Assembly (NCBI RefSeq): GCF_023276405.1
Contig: NZ_JALRMO010000001.1
Location: 7,417,501 to 7,481,500, forward strand
DNA length: 64,000 nt
Reading direction: 5' to 3'
DNA from: Paenibacillus hamazuiensis
GTDB taxonomy: Bacteria; Bacillota; Bacilli; Paenibacillales; NBRC-103111
Part shown: positions 39,541 through 47,951 of the stretch, in pieces
Position numbering within the stretch: position 1 is the first letter of the stretch
Layout of the letters: each line of letters opens with the position of its first letter
Position numbers and translations under genes: made by a program
Notes under the pieces: model-generated
Databases searched by the model: none
What the model saw: only the letters and a program-made list of their open reading frames with translations
What the model was told of the DNA's origin: nothing

Positions 39541-40482
39541 ATGAATCGGACGGACCGGCTCATGGCCATCGTGCTCGAACTGCAAAAGCATAAGGAACAG
39601 CGCGCGGAAGATTTGGCCGCCACGTTCGAAACGAGCGTGCGCACGATCTACCGGGACGTGCAGGCATTGAGCGAAGCCGGCGTGCCGATACGGGCCGTGC
39701 CCGGTCAAGGTTACTCGCTGATGGAGGGCTATTTCCTGCCGCCGGTGTCGTTTCACGCCGAGGAGGCGGCGGCACTGCTGCTCGGCCTCGACGCGATCGA
39801 ACCGCTCGCGGGAGGCCCTTCCCGCGGGCACGCGGCATCGGCCAGATCGAAGATCGAGGCGATCCTGCCCGCGGATGTGCGCGAGAGGACCGATGCGGTC
39901 CGCTCGCGCGTGCGGGTGCTGTCGTTTCCCCCGCGGCAGCGGGAGACGGTGGAGCTGCTGCGCCAGGCGGCGGCCGAGGAGCGCTCGGTGCGCATCCGCT
40001 ACCGCGCGAAGGACGCCCGCTACAGCGAGACGGAGCGCGAGACCGAGCGGGTGATCGATCCGTACGGGATCGTCTACGTGCAGGGCGCCTGGGTGGCGAT
40101 CGCCCATTGCCGCCTGCGGCAAAGCTTGCGCCACTTCCGGATCGACCGGATGAGCGATGTGGTATGGACGGACGAGCGGTTTACGCGTCCGGCCGATTTT
40201 TCCATTCGCGATTATGAGCCGGGGGAGGATCGCCGGACGGAAGTGCGCATCCGGCTGCGGGGACGGGCGATCGATCGTTTCCGCGAGACGGATTATTTTT
40301 ACGTAGAGGAAAGCAAGGAAACGGAAGACGGGCTCATGGTGACGCTCAAGGTGCGCTATGAGGAAGAAATTTTGCACTGGGTGCTCGGCTGGGCGGAAGA
40401 GGCGCTCGTGCTGGAGCCGGAATCGCTGAAGCGGAAGGTTGCGGCGGCGGCGCGGAACATTGCCGGCCTTTATGGCCGGTAA
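39541..40482 (+). CDS. YafY-type HTH-WYL transcriptional regulator
   Basis: 313 aa. The N-terminal HTH_11 (MNRTDRLMAIVLELQKH; TSVRTIYRDVQALSEAGVPI) is followed by a WYL ligand-binding domain (VRIRYRAKDARYSETERE, DPYGIVYVQGAWVAIAHCR) and a C-terminal extension. Probably regulates the upstream isomerase gene or itself. ATG 39541 directly follows the isomerase stop. Strongly GC-rich. Confidence 0.9.
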   Translation: MNRTDRLMAIVLELQKHKEQRAEDLAATFETSVRTIYRDVQALSEAGVPIRAVPGQGYSLMEGYFLPPVSFHAEEAAALLLGLDAIEPLAGGPSRGHAASARSKIEAILPADVRERTDAVRSRVRVLSFPPRQRETVELLRQAAAEERSVRIRYRAKDARYSETERETERVIDPYGIVYVQGAWVAIAHCRLRQSLRHFRIDRMSDVVWTDERFTRPADFSIRDYEPGEDRRTEVRIRLRGRAIDRFRETDYFYVEESKETEDGLMVTLKVRYEEEILHWVLGWAEEALVLEPESLKRKVAAAARNIAGLYGR

Positions 40483-40604
40483 CCCGTTCGAGTCCGTTAA
40501 CACTTGTAAACTTTGCGGCGTCCGCCAATCCTATATGCGGCGGTTAAAGCGGCAGGCGGCGCCAGCGGAAGATCGCGGACAGCGTCGGTTTGTACCGGAA
40601 AAAA

Positions 40605-40750
40605 TGAAGGAACTATTTTCCGCTAAAACGGAGTGAAGCAGCCCCGAACCGCTCAAACAGGCAAATAACCGCTAATTTTCAAAAATATCGGTGATCGGTC
40701 ATGTTAGCGAGCCGTAGTTAACTGTAGTTCCGCTATGCCCCGGAAAAAGT
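40605..40750. repeat. dispersed GGAACT-TTTTCCGCTAA repeat, second locus
   Basis: Contains GGAACTATTTTCCGCTAA near 40610 and CTGTAGTTCCGCTAT near 40720, the same words as in the purF-purM gap. The whole 690-nt gap (40483-41173) holds no gene I can support. TATTCGTTTCAGC just before 41160 belongs to the leader of the next gene, but no clean promoter was recognised. Confidence 0.7.
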
Positions 40751-41173
40751 GACGGGAAGGCGATACCGGCCGCATCCATCGTCCATATGAAGCCCCGTGC
40801 AGCACCGCAACGTACGCCGGGAGTTTGGAGCCTACGCGCCCGGCACGTTCCCGCTCTTCTTAGATGCCTCTCTTTTCCAGCCTGTTCATCCTTCTTTCGA
40901 ATCGCCTCTTCACCTCCTTCCGATTTTCACCAACCATACCCTCCCGCATGAAAGCCAGCCATATTTATGACGAGTCATCCCGTAAAACATGACAAGGTCA
41001 CCCTGCGAAAGAGGCCGTTAGTATCTGACGCGAGCTTGCCTCAGAAGCGATAATACAAGTGAACGTATTTTAGGTGGTTGCAGCTTCGGAGGAGGAGACA
41101 TTCGACAAGCGTAACGAAAATGGACGATTCAGTTTAATGTAAGGAACTATATTCGTTTCAGCGGGAGGCTATG

Positions 41174-41893
41174 ATGAAAAAAAGATTCGATTCGAGAACA
41201 TGGGTGACGACGGGGCTGGCTTCGATGCTGGTTCTTAGTTTGACGGGCAATGTGTTTGGGGCGGGGACGCTCACCGAGATCAACGTTTATTTGAATACGG
41301 GAATCAAGGTCATGTTGAACGGAAAAGCGTTCGAGCCGGAGGATCCGGATACCGGCACGAAGCTGGTGCCCATCACTTACAGAGGTTCGACTTATTTGCC
41401 GATGCGTGCGGTCGCGGAAGCCGCCGGCATGAAGGTGACCTGGGATCCGAATACCGAAACGGCTTATTTGGGAGAAGTAGGAGGAGATATTGCCAAAGGG
41501 GAGATCAGCTACATAAAAGCATCCCCCGAATTTGTCTACAACGGCGATAAAATCTACAGGCTGGGCAGCAGAACGCCGGAAGAATTGACGACGGCGGACG
41601 GCACCAAATTCAGCTTCGGATACGTCACCGGAGGCAGCCGGTCCGTCAACATGGAAGTGACGACCAAATTCGAATACAGCAAATTCAAAGCGAGAATATG
41701 GGCGGCGGACACGCTGACCAAGGACGATTTGCAGGTTAAAATCGTTGACGAAAACAACGTTACGGTCAAAGATCTGAAAGTGCCTAACGGAAAAATAACC
41801 GACCTGGAGCTTGATGTGAAGGATACGAAGGCGCTGCGCATTTATGTCCAGGGCGACAAGAGCATTGTCGGGGAACCGATGCTCGGTAAATAA
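41174..41893 (+). CDS. secreted stalk-domain (copper amine oxidase N-like) protein
   Basis: About 239 aa. A signal peptide (MKKRFDSRTWVTTGLASMLVLSLTGNVFGA, cut after about residue 30) is followed by a stalk domain: INVYLNTGIKVMLNGK, VPITYRGSTYLPMRAVAEAAG and VTWDPNTETAYLG. The C-terminal beta-rich half is unrecognised. Stalk domains are cell-surface modules in Paenibacillus; the function is unknown. GGGAGG is followed by ATG 41171 and ATG 41174; the second has better spacing. Confidence 0.85.
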   Translation: MKKRFDSRTWVTTGLASMLVLSLTGNVFGAGTLTEINVYLNTGIKVMLNGKAFEPEDPDTGTKLVPITYRGSTYLPMRAVAEAAGMKVTWDPNTETAYLGEVGGDIAKGEISYIKASPEFVYNGDKIYRLGSRTPEELTTADGTKFSFGYVTGGSRSVNMEVTTKFEYSKFKARIWAADTLTKDDLQVKIVDENNVTVKDLKVPNGKITDLELDVKDTKALRIYVQGDKSIVGEPMLGK

Positions 41894-41902
41894 AACGGTA
41901 CG

Positions 41903-41935
41903 GAGGCGGCTGGCCGGCTGCCTCTTTTTCTTTTT
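41903..41935 (+). terminator. terminator of the stalk-domain gene
   Basis: GAGGCGGC / GCTGCCTC hairpin followed by TTTTTCTTTTTC. Confidence 0.85.
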
Positions 41936-41958
41936 CTACGACGGTTACAGGGAGCGTG

Positions 41959-41986
41959 AAAAAAACCTCTGCCGGCTTGGCAGAGG
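41959..41986 (-). terminator. terminator of the aldose epimerase-like gene
   Basis: On the minus strand GCCTCTGCC, loop AAGC, then CGGCAGAGG followed by seven Ts, 40 nt after the stop. Confidence 0.9.
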
Positions 41987-42025
41987 CAAGAGTGCGTATA
42001 AGGAGCCAAAGAGGAGGCGTGTCGA

Positions 42026-42889
42026 CTACAACAAGATTTTCAGCTCCGTCGTCAGCGAGGCACCGGGAGCAATCATCGTCAGCTCCTGCTTGCGGTTCAG
42101 TTCATGCCGTTTGGCCATCCACGGCTCGACGCATACGTAAGGCTGGCCCGGCGTCGTCCAGAACACGATATAGCGGAATTCCGGCCCGTACTCCATGCGG
42201 ACGGAGACCCCTCCGGGAGTTTGAAAGCGGATGTCGTTTCTGCCTGCATCGAGCAGCAGGACGGCTTCTTTTTTATCCGTCAAATCGAGCTGTCCGTCAA
42301 AAGGCTTCTCCAAGCCGTCGTTCAGGTCGAGCTGGCGCGTCGCGTCGGTGTCGACGGAAATGTGCTTCGATTCCGCCAGGAAGTACGGATGAAATCCGGC
42401 GTACATCGGCATGGCGCTGTCGCTTCGGTTCGTGTAGTGCTGCACGATGCGGAGGGAGGCATTTTGCAGCACGTAAGTGAAGCGCAGCTCGAAATCGAAC
42501 GGATACGCCTGCAAAGTAGCGGCATTGCCGGCCAGCGACACCGTGATCGAGGCGGATTGCTCGTCCGTATGCACGTCCTCTACGCGCCATGGCTCGTCCC
42601 GTGCGACGCCGTGGGCCTTCATCTCATAGGTGTGGCCGTTCCATTCATATCTTCCGTTCTCAAGTCCCCCGCAAATCGGGAACAGCACGGGAATTCCCCC
42701 GCGAACATTGGCCTGCGGATCGTAAAACGTCTCCTTGTTCAAAAACAGCAGCTCTTGTCCGTTCAGCCGCAGACCGGTGACGATGCCTCCGCGCTCCGGC
42801 GCGATCGTCAGGGCGGAATCGGTGCTGCGCTCCGTGAGCTCGTACATCTCATACTTGTCCTCGAAGCGGCGGAATTCATAACCAGACAT
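42026..42889 (-). CDS. aldose 1-epimerase family protein
   Basis: 287-aa galactose-mutarotase-like beta-sandwich. It shows GGIVTGLRLNGQELLFLN, RGGIPVLFPICG, HGVARDEPW, the substrate-binding His in GFHPYF and the Glu in VCVEPWM. The group is close to YeaD-type hexose-6-phosphate epimerases, which lack full galactokinase-pathway context. AAAGGAG precedes ATG 42889 on the minus strand. It stands alone, with its own terminator. Confidence 0.9.
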   Translation of the reverse strand: MSGYEFRRFEDKYEMYELTERSTDSALTIAPERGGIVTGLRLNGQELLFLNKETFYDPQANVRGGIPVLFPICGGLENGRYEWNGHTYEMKAHGVARDEPWRVEDVHTDEQSASITVSLAGNAATLQAYPFDFELRFTYVLQNASLRIVQHYTNRSDSAMPMYAGFHPYFLAESKHISVDTDATRQLDLNDGLEKPFDGQLDLTDKKEAVLLLDAGRNDIRFQTPGGVSVRMEYGPEFRYIVFWTTPGQPYVCVEPWMAKRHELNRKQELTMIAPGASLTTELKILL

Positions 42890-43059
42890 GGCAGATGCTC
42901 CTTTCCAAATACATGTTTCAGCCGAATCTGTCCCTTATCATAACATGAAAAATTTGCCTGATCTATCGCCGACATACTTTTACATTTTTTGAAACAAATC
43001 GGTCGTCCTCCGCGTATAAAAAGATATCTTACATTAATCCTTCCAAGGAAGTGCCTATC

Positions 43060-43785
43060 ATGAACGATCAACTTTCCGAAAATAGACCGGCACCTGAGCA
43101 AACGTCCGGTTCCGCTTCTTCCAAAACGAAGCTGATGGCCGGTTTGTTTCTGGCCGCGGCCGTAACGGCGGCAAGCGGCTGCGCCCAATCTCCGCCCAAG
43201 TCTGCTGTGCCTGTGCCGCCCCCCGCTTCCGTTCCGGGAGCTGCATCCCAGGCCGTGCCCGGCGATGCCTGCATCGATCAAAACGAGGACGGACGCTGCG
43301 ACGACGACGGCAGCGACATTGACCGTTCGCGGTCTGTGACTTATTACAACGGTATCCCTTATTACAGCAGAACCACCCGCGTGTATAACGGCACACCGCC
43401 CCCGTCCTCCGGCGGAAGCGGCGTCGTTTCCGGTACGGCAACAGCGCCTCGTTCGAGTGCGGCAGCGGGCACGGAAACCCAGGCCAAGCCAAGCGAGCCC
43501 GCCAAGCCCAGCACACCGACGACCAGCTCGAGGACGGGGTCGTTTTCAACGGGCAGCTCATCTGCGTCAGGCGCAACGTCCGGCTCCTCTTCCGGGAGCA
43601 GCTCGTCCAAAGGAAGCACGTCCGCTTCAAACGACGGCAGCTCGTCCAAGGGAAGCACGTCCGCCTCAAGCAGCGGCAGCGTAAGCAGCCCATCCTCGGG
43701 CAGCAAGTCGTCCGGCAGCGGAATCAGCAGCGGCTCTTCCGCCAAAGGCGGTATCGGAAGCTCCAGCTCAAGCAGCAGCAGCTGA
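43060..43785 (+). CDS. serine-rich lipoprotein with a calcium-loop-like motif
   Basis: 241 aa. A hydrophobic segment (LMAGLFLAAAVTAASGC) ends in a lipobox Cys, after an unusually long ~25-residue N-terminal region. Then comes DACIDQNEDGRCDDDGSDID, an Asp/Asn-rich loop like EF-hand or thrombospondin-3 calcium sites, followed by a tyrosine-rich stretch. The last ~100 residues are almost only Ser, Gly, Lys and Thr, a flexible wall-spanning tail. AAGGAAG favours ATG 43060 over GTG 43051. Family unknown; surface-exposed lipoprotein is the inference. Confidence 0.75.
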   Translation: MNDQLSENRPAPEQTSGSASSKTKLMAGLFLAAAVTAASGCAQSPPKSAVPVPPPASVPGAASQAVPGDACIDQNEDGRCDDDGSDIDRSRSVTYYNGIPYYSRTTRVYNGTPPPSSGGSGVVSGTATAPRSSAAAGTETQAKPSEPAKPSTPTTSSRTGSFSTGSSSASGATSGSSSGSSSSKGSTSASNDGSSSKGSTSASSSGSVSSPSSGSKSSGSGISSGSSAKGGIGSSSSSSSS

Positions 43786-43797
43786 CGCTCCGCCTTA

Positions 43798-43858
43798 AGG
43801 CAAGCAGCGGATCCGCCTTCGGCGCGGATATCCGGCAGCTTGTCTTTTTTTCGGCCAA
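43798..43858 (+). terminator. terminator of the serine-rich lipoprotein gene
   Basis: GCAAGCAGCGGATCCGCC pairs imperfectly with GGCGCGGATATCCG ... GCTTGT across a TTC loop, followed by TCTTTTTTT. Confidence 0.85.
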
Positions 43859-43925
43859 AGTACCTATTCTATTCTTTTAACTATCGGAATATAGATTACA
43901 AGACTAGAACAAAGAGGTGATGGCC

Positions 43926-45047
43926 ATGAAAAAACGATGGAGGAAGCGGCTGAAGCAAATCGTCAAATTAGGCCGCCTCGCGCTGCTTGCCGGGTGCGTT
44001 GCGGGGCTCGCCGCGGGGTGCAGCCCCTCCGCCAAGGAGGGGGTAAGCGACCCGGCCGCACGGAAAACGAGCGTACCTAATGAGCCGGCTTCCAGCCGGG
44101 AGCGGGCGAGCGCCTTCCGGTTCCCGCTCATCGGCACCGGAAGCGAACGGGAAGTAAAGGAGCGGCCTGTCATAGTGATGGTCGAGAACGCTCCGCAGGC
44201 AAGGCCGCAAAGCGGGCTCGATCAGGCCGATCTCGTCTACGAGGTGCTTGCGGAAGGCGAGATCACCCGCTTTCTTGCCGTCTATCAGAGCAAGTCGCCG
44301 CAGGTGATCGGGCCGGTGCGCAGCATTCGCCCTTATTTCGTCGAAATCGGCACCGGGCTTGACGCGCTGATCGTGCATGCCGGCTGGAGCCAGGACGCAA
44401 TGGATCTGATCGCGCAGCGCAAGCTCGACCATCTCGACGAGGTATACGGCGACGGCGCTTACTATTGGCGTTCCACGGAGCGGAAGATGCCGCACAACCT
44501 GTATACGAGCATGGAAAAAATTCGCCAAGGCGCCGCGAACAAAAAGTTTCGCACCGAATGGAACGGACCGCAGTTGACGTTTGCCGCTTCTCCGGGGACC
44601 GCCGCTCCATCCGCCGCAGCGAAGGCGGGGGCCGATCCGGCCAGGCCGGCCCAGGGGACGGAAACCAAAACGGCAAATAAGGTCACTATACCGTATATCC
44701 GCGGCTACAACGTGTCATATCAGTACGATGCCGCGTCGGGCAAATATAAACGTTTCATGGAAGGACAAGCGCACGTCGACAAGGAGACCGGCGAGCAGCT
44801 CACCGCAACCAACATCCTGATCTGCGAAAGCAAACATCAGGTTATCGATAAAGAAGGCCGCCGCCAGGTGGATGTGTTTGGCCCGGGCAAAGGTTATCTT
44901 GTTCAAGCGGGGACGCTGCAGGAAGTGACCTGGCAGGAGAAAGACGGCATCATCCGGGCGTTTTCCGGCGGCAAGGAGCTGCCGCTGCTGCCCGGGCAAA
45001 CATGGATACAGATCGTGCCTGAAGATTGGGGCGTTCAGACGGAATAA
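43926..45047 (+). CDS. DUF3048 lipoprotein (YerB-like)
   Basis: 373 aa. A basic N-terminus and lipobox ending AAGC (Cys near residue 33) are followed by the DUF3048 domain: PVIVMVENAPQARPQSGLDQADLVYEV (motif start VMVENAPQARPQSG), GEITRFLAVYQS, IGPVRSIRPYFVE, and the C-terminal half ending PGQTWIQIVPE. YerB-like proteins are extracytoplasmic and of unclear function. AGAGGTG precedes ATG 43920 and ATG 43926; the latter has better spacing. A Pro/Ala-rich linker separates the two halves. Confidence 0.88.
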   Translation: MKKRWRKRLKQIVKLGRLALLAGCVAGLAAGCSPSAKEGVSDPAARKTSVPNEPASSRERASAFRFPLIGTGSEREVKERPVIVMVENAPQARPQSGLDQADLVYEVLAEGEITRFLAVYQSKSPQVIGPVRSIRPYFVEIGTGLDALIVHAGWSQDAMDLIAQRKLDHLDEVYGDGAYYWRSTERKMPHNLYTSMEKIRQGAANKKFRTEWNGPQLTFAASPGTAAPSAAAKAGADPARPAQGTETKTANKVTIPYIRGYNVSYQYDAASGKYKRFMEGQAHVDKETGEQLTATNILICESKHQVIDKEGRRQVDVFGPGKGYLVQAGTLQEVTWQEKDGIIRAFSGGKELPLLPGQTWIQIVPEDWGVQTE

Positions 45048-45108
45048 CGGGCGGTTCGACCGACCGCCTCGCAGAGCTGAAACGAATGCTTCGGATGGGT
45101 GTGCATGG

Positions 45109-45141
45109 GGAGCTGCGGCGGTGGCTCCTTTTTTTTTTTTT
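45109..45141 (+). terminator. terminator of the DUF3048 gene
   Basis: GGAGC / GCTCC stem (45109-45113 / 45124-45128) with a 13-base T run. Confidence 0.85.
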
Positions 45142-45246
45142 ATATCAAAATTTAATTTCCGCCAAATACCAAAGGGAACTGCCGGTTAACGGAACAAGGC
45201 TGCCGAACGTTTCGCCCGGCAGCGTTGCGGTGACTGTTTGCTGCGC

Positions 45247-45540
45247 TCAGGAGTGCATCAAACCGTCTGCATTAATGATGGTAAGAACGAGAATCAACAC
45301 AAAAAATACAACGGGCGGCATCGTTTTGCCAATCGTATCTTTGACCCTTATATGCACGTTTGCAGAACCTGAGAAGACGTAGTATAAAATCAGCAAGCTT
45401 TGAAGAACGGCAAGATGGGCGGCATTTCTAACCCATCTAAGTACACGTATTATTAACCCCGCAGCAAACGTAAGTTCCGCTAACCCTTGAACTGCTCCTG
45501 TTAGCAGCCGTGCGGTCGGTTTTTTTAGGAGCGATCGGGG
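45247..45540 (-). pseudogene. remnant of a multi-span membrane protein (DoxX-like?)
   Basis: Minus-strand frame with three hydrophobic segments (LLTGAVQGLAELTFAAGLII; LAVLQSLLILYYVFSGSANV; MPPVVFFVLILVLTIINAD) and a plausible end, followed by a hairpin GCTGCCG/CGGCAGC at 45208-45235. The only in-frame ATG lies at 45588, inside the RBS/start of the divergent nitroreductase gene, and is not credible. So the 5' part is missing. The layout resembles the C-terminal part of DoxX-like proteins, but I am not sure. Confidence 0.35.
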
Positions 45541-45586
45541 AGATAGTATAGAAGAAACACCTGAATTACCGAAAAGGAGAGATCGC

Positions 45587-46231
45587 ATGACAGTCCTTGT
45601 GGAGCAGGCGGTGCAGCAAGCGGTGCGGCACGTGATGAAAGCCCGTTCCAGCGTAAAACGTTACGAAATCGGCAGGACGATTCCGGAAAACGTTTTGCAC
45701 GAGATCATCGAGCTGGCCGGGACGGCGCCTTCATCTTGGAATTTGCAGCATTGGACATTCATTGTCGTTCAGGATCAGAGCCGGAAGGAGCGGATTTTGC
45801 CGGTCGCAAACAACCAGCGCCAGGTGGTCGAATGTTCGGCGCTCGTCGTCGTGCTGGCCGATTTGGAAGCGAACCGGAATGCCGGGGAGATTTATGAGGA
45901 AGCGGTCAAACAAGGCTTGATGACGGAAGAGATTAAGGAGATTTTGATCAAGCAAATTGAGCAGGCTTATGCGAACGTTCCGAATATCGGTCTGATCGAA
46001 GCGTACAAAAACTCGTCGCTCGCGGCGATGCAGCTGATGCTGGCGGCCAAAGCGGCCGGCATCGACTCCTGTCCGATGGGCGGGTTTAACCCGCAGGGAT
46101 TGCGGGAGCTTCTGCGCATTCCGGAGAGGTACGCTCCTTCCTTGCTGATTTCCCTCGGCTACGGCGCGAAAGAAGCGCATCCGTCAAGCCGTTTTCCGTT
46201 GGACAAAGTGATGGTCAAAGAATCTTTTTAA
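45587..46231 (+). CDS. nitroreductase family protein (MhqN/YodC-like)
   Basis: 214-aa FMN-dependent NAD(P)H nitro/quinone reductase. Typical RSSVKRYEIGRTIPENVL start with the FMN-binding Arg-Ser, APSSWNLQHWTFIVVQD, NSSLAAMQLMLAAKAAGIDSCPMGGF and a C-terminal SLGYGAKEA motif. AAAGGAG precedes ATG 45587. Likely detoxifies quinones or nitro compounds. It stands alone with its own terminator. Confidence 0.93.
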   Translation: MTVLVEQAVQQAVRHVMKARSSVKRYEIGRTIPENVLHEIIELAGTAPSSWNLQHWTFIVVQDQSRKERILPVANNQRQVVECSALVVVLADLEANRNAGEIYEEAVKQGLMTEEIKEILIKQIEQAYANVPNIGLIEAYKNSSLAAMQLMLAAKAAGIDSCPMGGFNPQGLRELLRIPERYAPSLLISLGYGAKEAHPSSRFPLDKVMVKESF

Positions 46232-46268
46232 CGCAGCGTGTTTACGAAAACGTTTGTCCCTGACAGGT

Positions 46269-46300
46269 AAGTCCGCTCTACGGAGCGGGCTTCTTTTTTT
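46269..46300 (+). terminator. terminator of the nitroreductase gene
   Basis: AAGTCCGCTC, loop TACG, GAGCGGGCTT, then CTTTTTTT. Confidence 0.93.
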
Positions 46301-46372
46301 CCGGCGAAACGTTTTCCGTTATCTCCTCGTCTAATATTATAAGTCCGTCAAAAACTGACAGGAGATGTTAAG

Positions 46373-47113
46373 GTGAAAAAAGGCAATGTAAAATCGTTTG
46401 TTTGCGGAGTTATCGTCGGCTCGGTCGTGTTTTCGGGCATTTCTTACGCCGCGCCGCAGGTGGTCAAGCTGATCGTGGACGGCAAGGAAGTGCAAACGGA
46501 GGCGCCGCCGCAAATTATCGACGGCAGCACGATGATTCCGGCGAGAGGGCTCGCCGAGGCGCTCGGCGCCAGAGTGGAGTGGGACGAGGCGAATAAAGCG
46601 GTCGTTGTCACAAGCGAAGCGTACGGCAAGTTTGCGGCGGCGGAGCTCGGCGACCTGCAGGCGAAGGAATTGCTTGCCGCAGCGCAAAGCGCCTACTGGC
46701 ACGTGGCGAACGGCGGAACGATCCCGGAGGGGCCCGTGCAGGCGTTTGTCCCGGAGGGAGAAAAGACGGAGTACCGCTGGCTCGGCAGCGACATCGACAC
46801 GAAAACGAAATATGCCGACTACTTGAAAAAGGTATTTACAGCGGGTCAGGTGGATGATTTCATCAACAGCCAGCTCAAGAGCAAAGCGCTGCTTGAAATC
46901 GACGGCAAGCTGGCGCAGCCTGACGCTGACGGCGGCAGCGCGTATCGCTGGGGAGAGTCGGCCATAACGCTGACCAAAGACGAAGGAGTCCGGAGAACGT
47001 ACAAGGCGATTGTGCCCGAAGGAGACAAGCCCGGCAAAAAAAGCGATGTGCAGCTGCTCTATGTAAGAGGCGCAGGCTGGCGTGTAGACGCGTTTGTCTC
47101 GATGTTCCGCTGA
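46373..47113 (+). CDS. secreted stalk-domain protein with IseA-like C-terminal domain
   Basis: 246 aa. The signal peptide (KSFVCGVIVGSVVFSGISYA) is followed by a stalk domain (VKLIVDGKEVQTEAPPQIIDGSTMIPARGLAEALGARVEWD; key word IPARGLAEALG). The C-terminal ~150 residues (AYWHVANGG, YRWLGSDIDTKTKYADYLKKVF, IDGKLAQPDADGGSAYRW, YKAIVPEGD) resemble IseA, an inhibitor of cell-wall DL-endopeptidases. GTG 46373 lies 8 nt after AGGAG. If right, it would tune autolysin activity; the IseA match is from memory. Confidence 0.72.
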   Translation: MKKGNVKSFVCGVIVGSVVFSGISYAAPQVVKLIVDGKEVQTEAPPQIIDGSTMIPARGLAEALGARVEWDEANKAVVVTSEAYGKFAAAELGDLQAKELLAAAQSAYWHVANGGTIPEGPVQAFVPEGEKTEYRWLGSDIDTKTKYADYLKKVFTAGQVDDFINSQLKSKALLEIDGKLAQPDADGGSAYRWGESAITLTKDEGVRRTYKAIVPEGDKPGKKSDVQLLYVRGAGWRVDAFVSMFR

Positions 47114-47217
47114 TCGTACATAGGTTTGGCCATGCCGATCCGCTGCATCGTTTGTTCGATGCGGCGGATTTTATGTTCCGATGGCGAATGCGGCAAAATT
47201 TTGTTTGCCGATCGTCA

Positions 47218-47266
47218 TTGACAGCTGGCGAGATTTGGCATATGATAATGTCAGTAACCACTGACA
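47218..47266 (+). promoter_or_regulatory. TetR gene promoter and operator
   Basis: TTGACA (47218-47223), 17 nt, TATGAT (47241-47246), then a perfect 7-4-7 inverted repeat TGTCAGT AACC ACTGACA at 47249-47266 overlapping the start of transcription. A close copy precedes the next gene at 47903. Together they read as the operator of the TetR protein encoded at 47294. Confidence 0.82.
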
Positions 47267-47293
47267 GACATGTGTTTGAAGAAAGGTGGGCGG

Positions 47294-47884
47294 ATGATGG
47301 ATACCACCAAGCTGGGGAGCAGCGACAGACTGCTGCTGGCTGCGATCAATCTGATCTCGGAGAGGGGCTACAACGGCGTAACTACGCAGGAAATCGCCGC
47401 CGCCGCCGGCCTCAGCGAGAAGACGCTGTTTCGACATTTCGGCAGCAAGCAGAAGCTTCTGGAAGCCGCCTTCGACCGGTTTCATTATGCGGAGGAGATG
47501 AGGAAGCTTTTCGAGGAGAAGATCGTATGGGAACTGGAGACGGACCTGCTTACCGTCAGCAGAACGTACCACGAGATCATGAACCGCAACCGGAAGCTGA
47601 TCCAAATCAGCACCAAGGATGAAATCCAATTGCCGGGATTCAAGGAACGAACGATGCAGCATCCTTTGCAGCTATTGGAATTTTTGACCGATTACTTCAT
47701 CCTGATGGCTGAGAAAGGCAAGATGATTCGCACAAATCCGCGAATGCAGGCCTTTACGTTCATGATGTCGCAGTTCGGTGCATTCGTCAACGATTTGGAG
47801 GCAGGGAAGAACTATCCGGACATCGCGCTCGAACCTTTCATGCAGGAGAGTGTAAAAATATTCGCTAGGGCGTTAACCCCCTAG
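47294..47884 (+). CDS. TetR/AcrR-family regulator
   Basis: 196-aa one-domain repressor plus ligand-binding helices. The HTH reads RLLLAAINLISERGYNGVTTQEIAAAAGLSEKTLFRHFGSKQ (recognition helix SEKTLFRHFGSK). AAGGTGGG precedes ATG 47294 and ATG 47297. It sits upstream of an FAD oxidoreductase gene and a transporter, and both promoters carry a TGTCAGT dyad, so it probably represses itself and that operon. Confidence 0.9.
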   Translation: MMDTTKLGSSDRLLLAAINLISERGYNGVTTQEIAAAAGLSEKTLFRHFGSKQKLLEAAFDRFHYAEEMRKLFEEKIVWELETDLLTVSRTYHEIMNRNRKLIQISTKDEIQLPGFKERTMQHPLQLLEFLTDYFILMAEKGKMIRTNPRMQAFTFMMSQFGAFVNDLEAGKNYPDIALEPFMQESVKIFARALTP

Positions 47885-47902
47885 CTATTTTTACAAAGCA
47901 AA

Positions 47903-47920
47903 TGTCAGTAAGTGCTGACG
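47903..47920 (+). promoter_or_regulatory. second TetR operator
   Basis: TGTCAGT AAGT GCTGACG, matching the operator at 47249 except for two outer bases of the right arm. Lies between the TetR stop and the FAD gene start, with the RBS 17 nt further on. Confidence 0.72.
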
Positions 47921-47951
47921 GACAAAACGATATTTTGGGAGGCTGATGGCA

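Noticed and set aside
45247-45588. full-length 113-aa gene starting at the minus-strand ATG 45588
   Set aside because: That ATG coincides with the complementary start/RBS region of the nitroreductase gene, and no RBS precedes it; kept only as a remnant.
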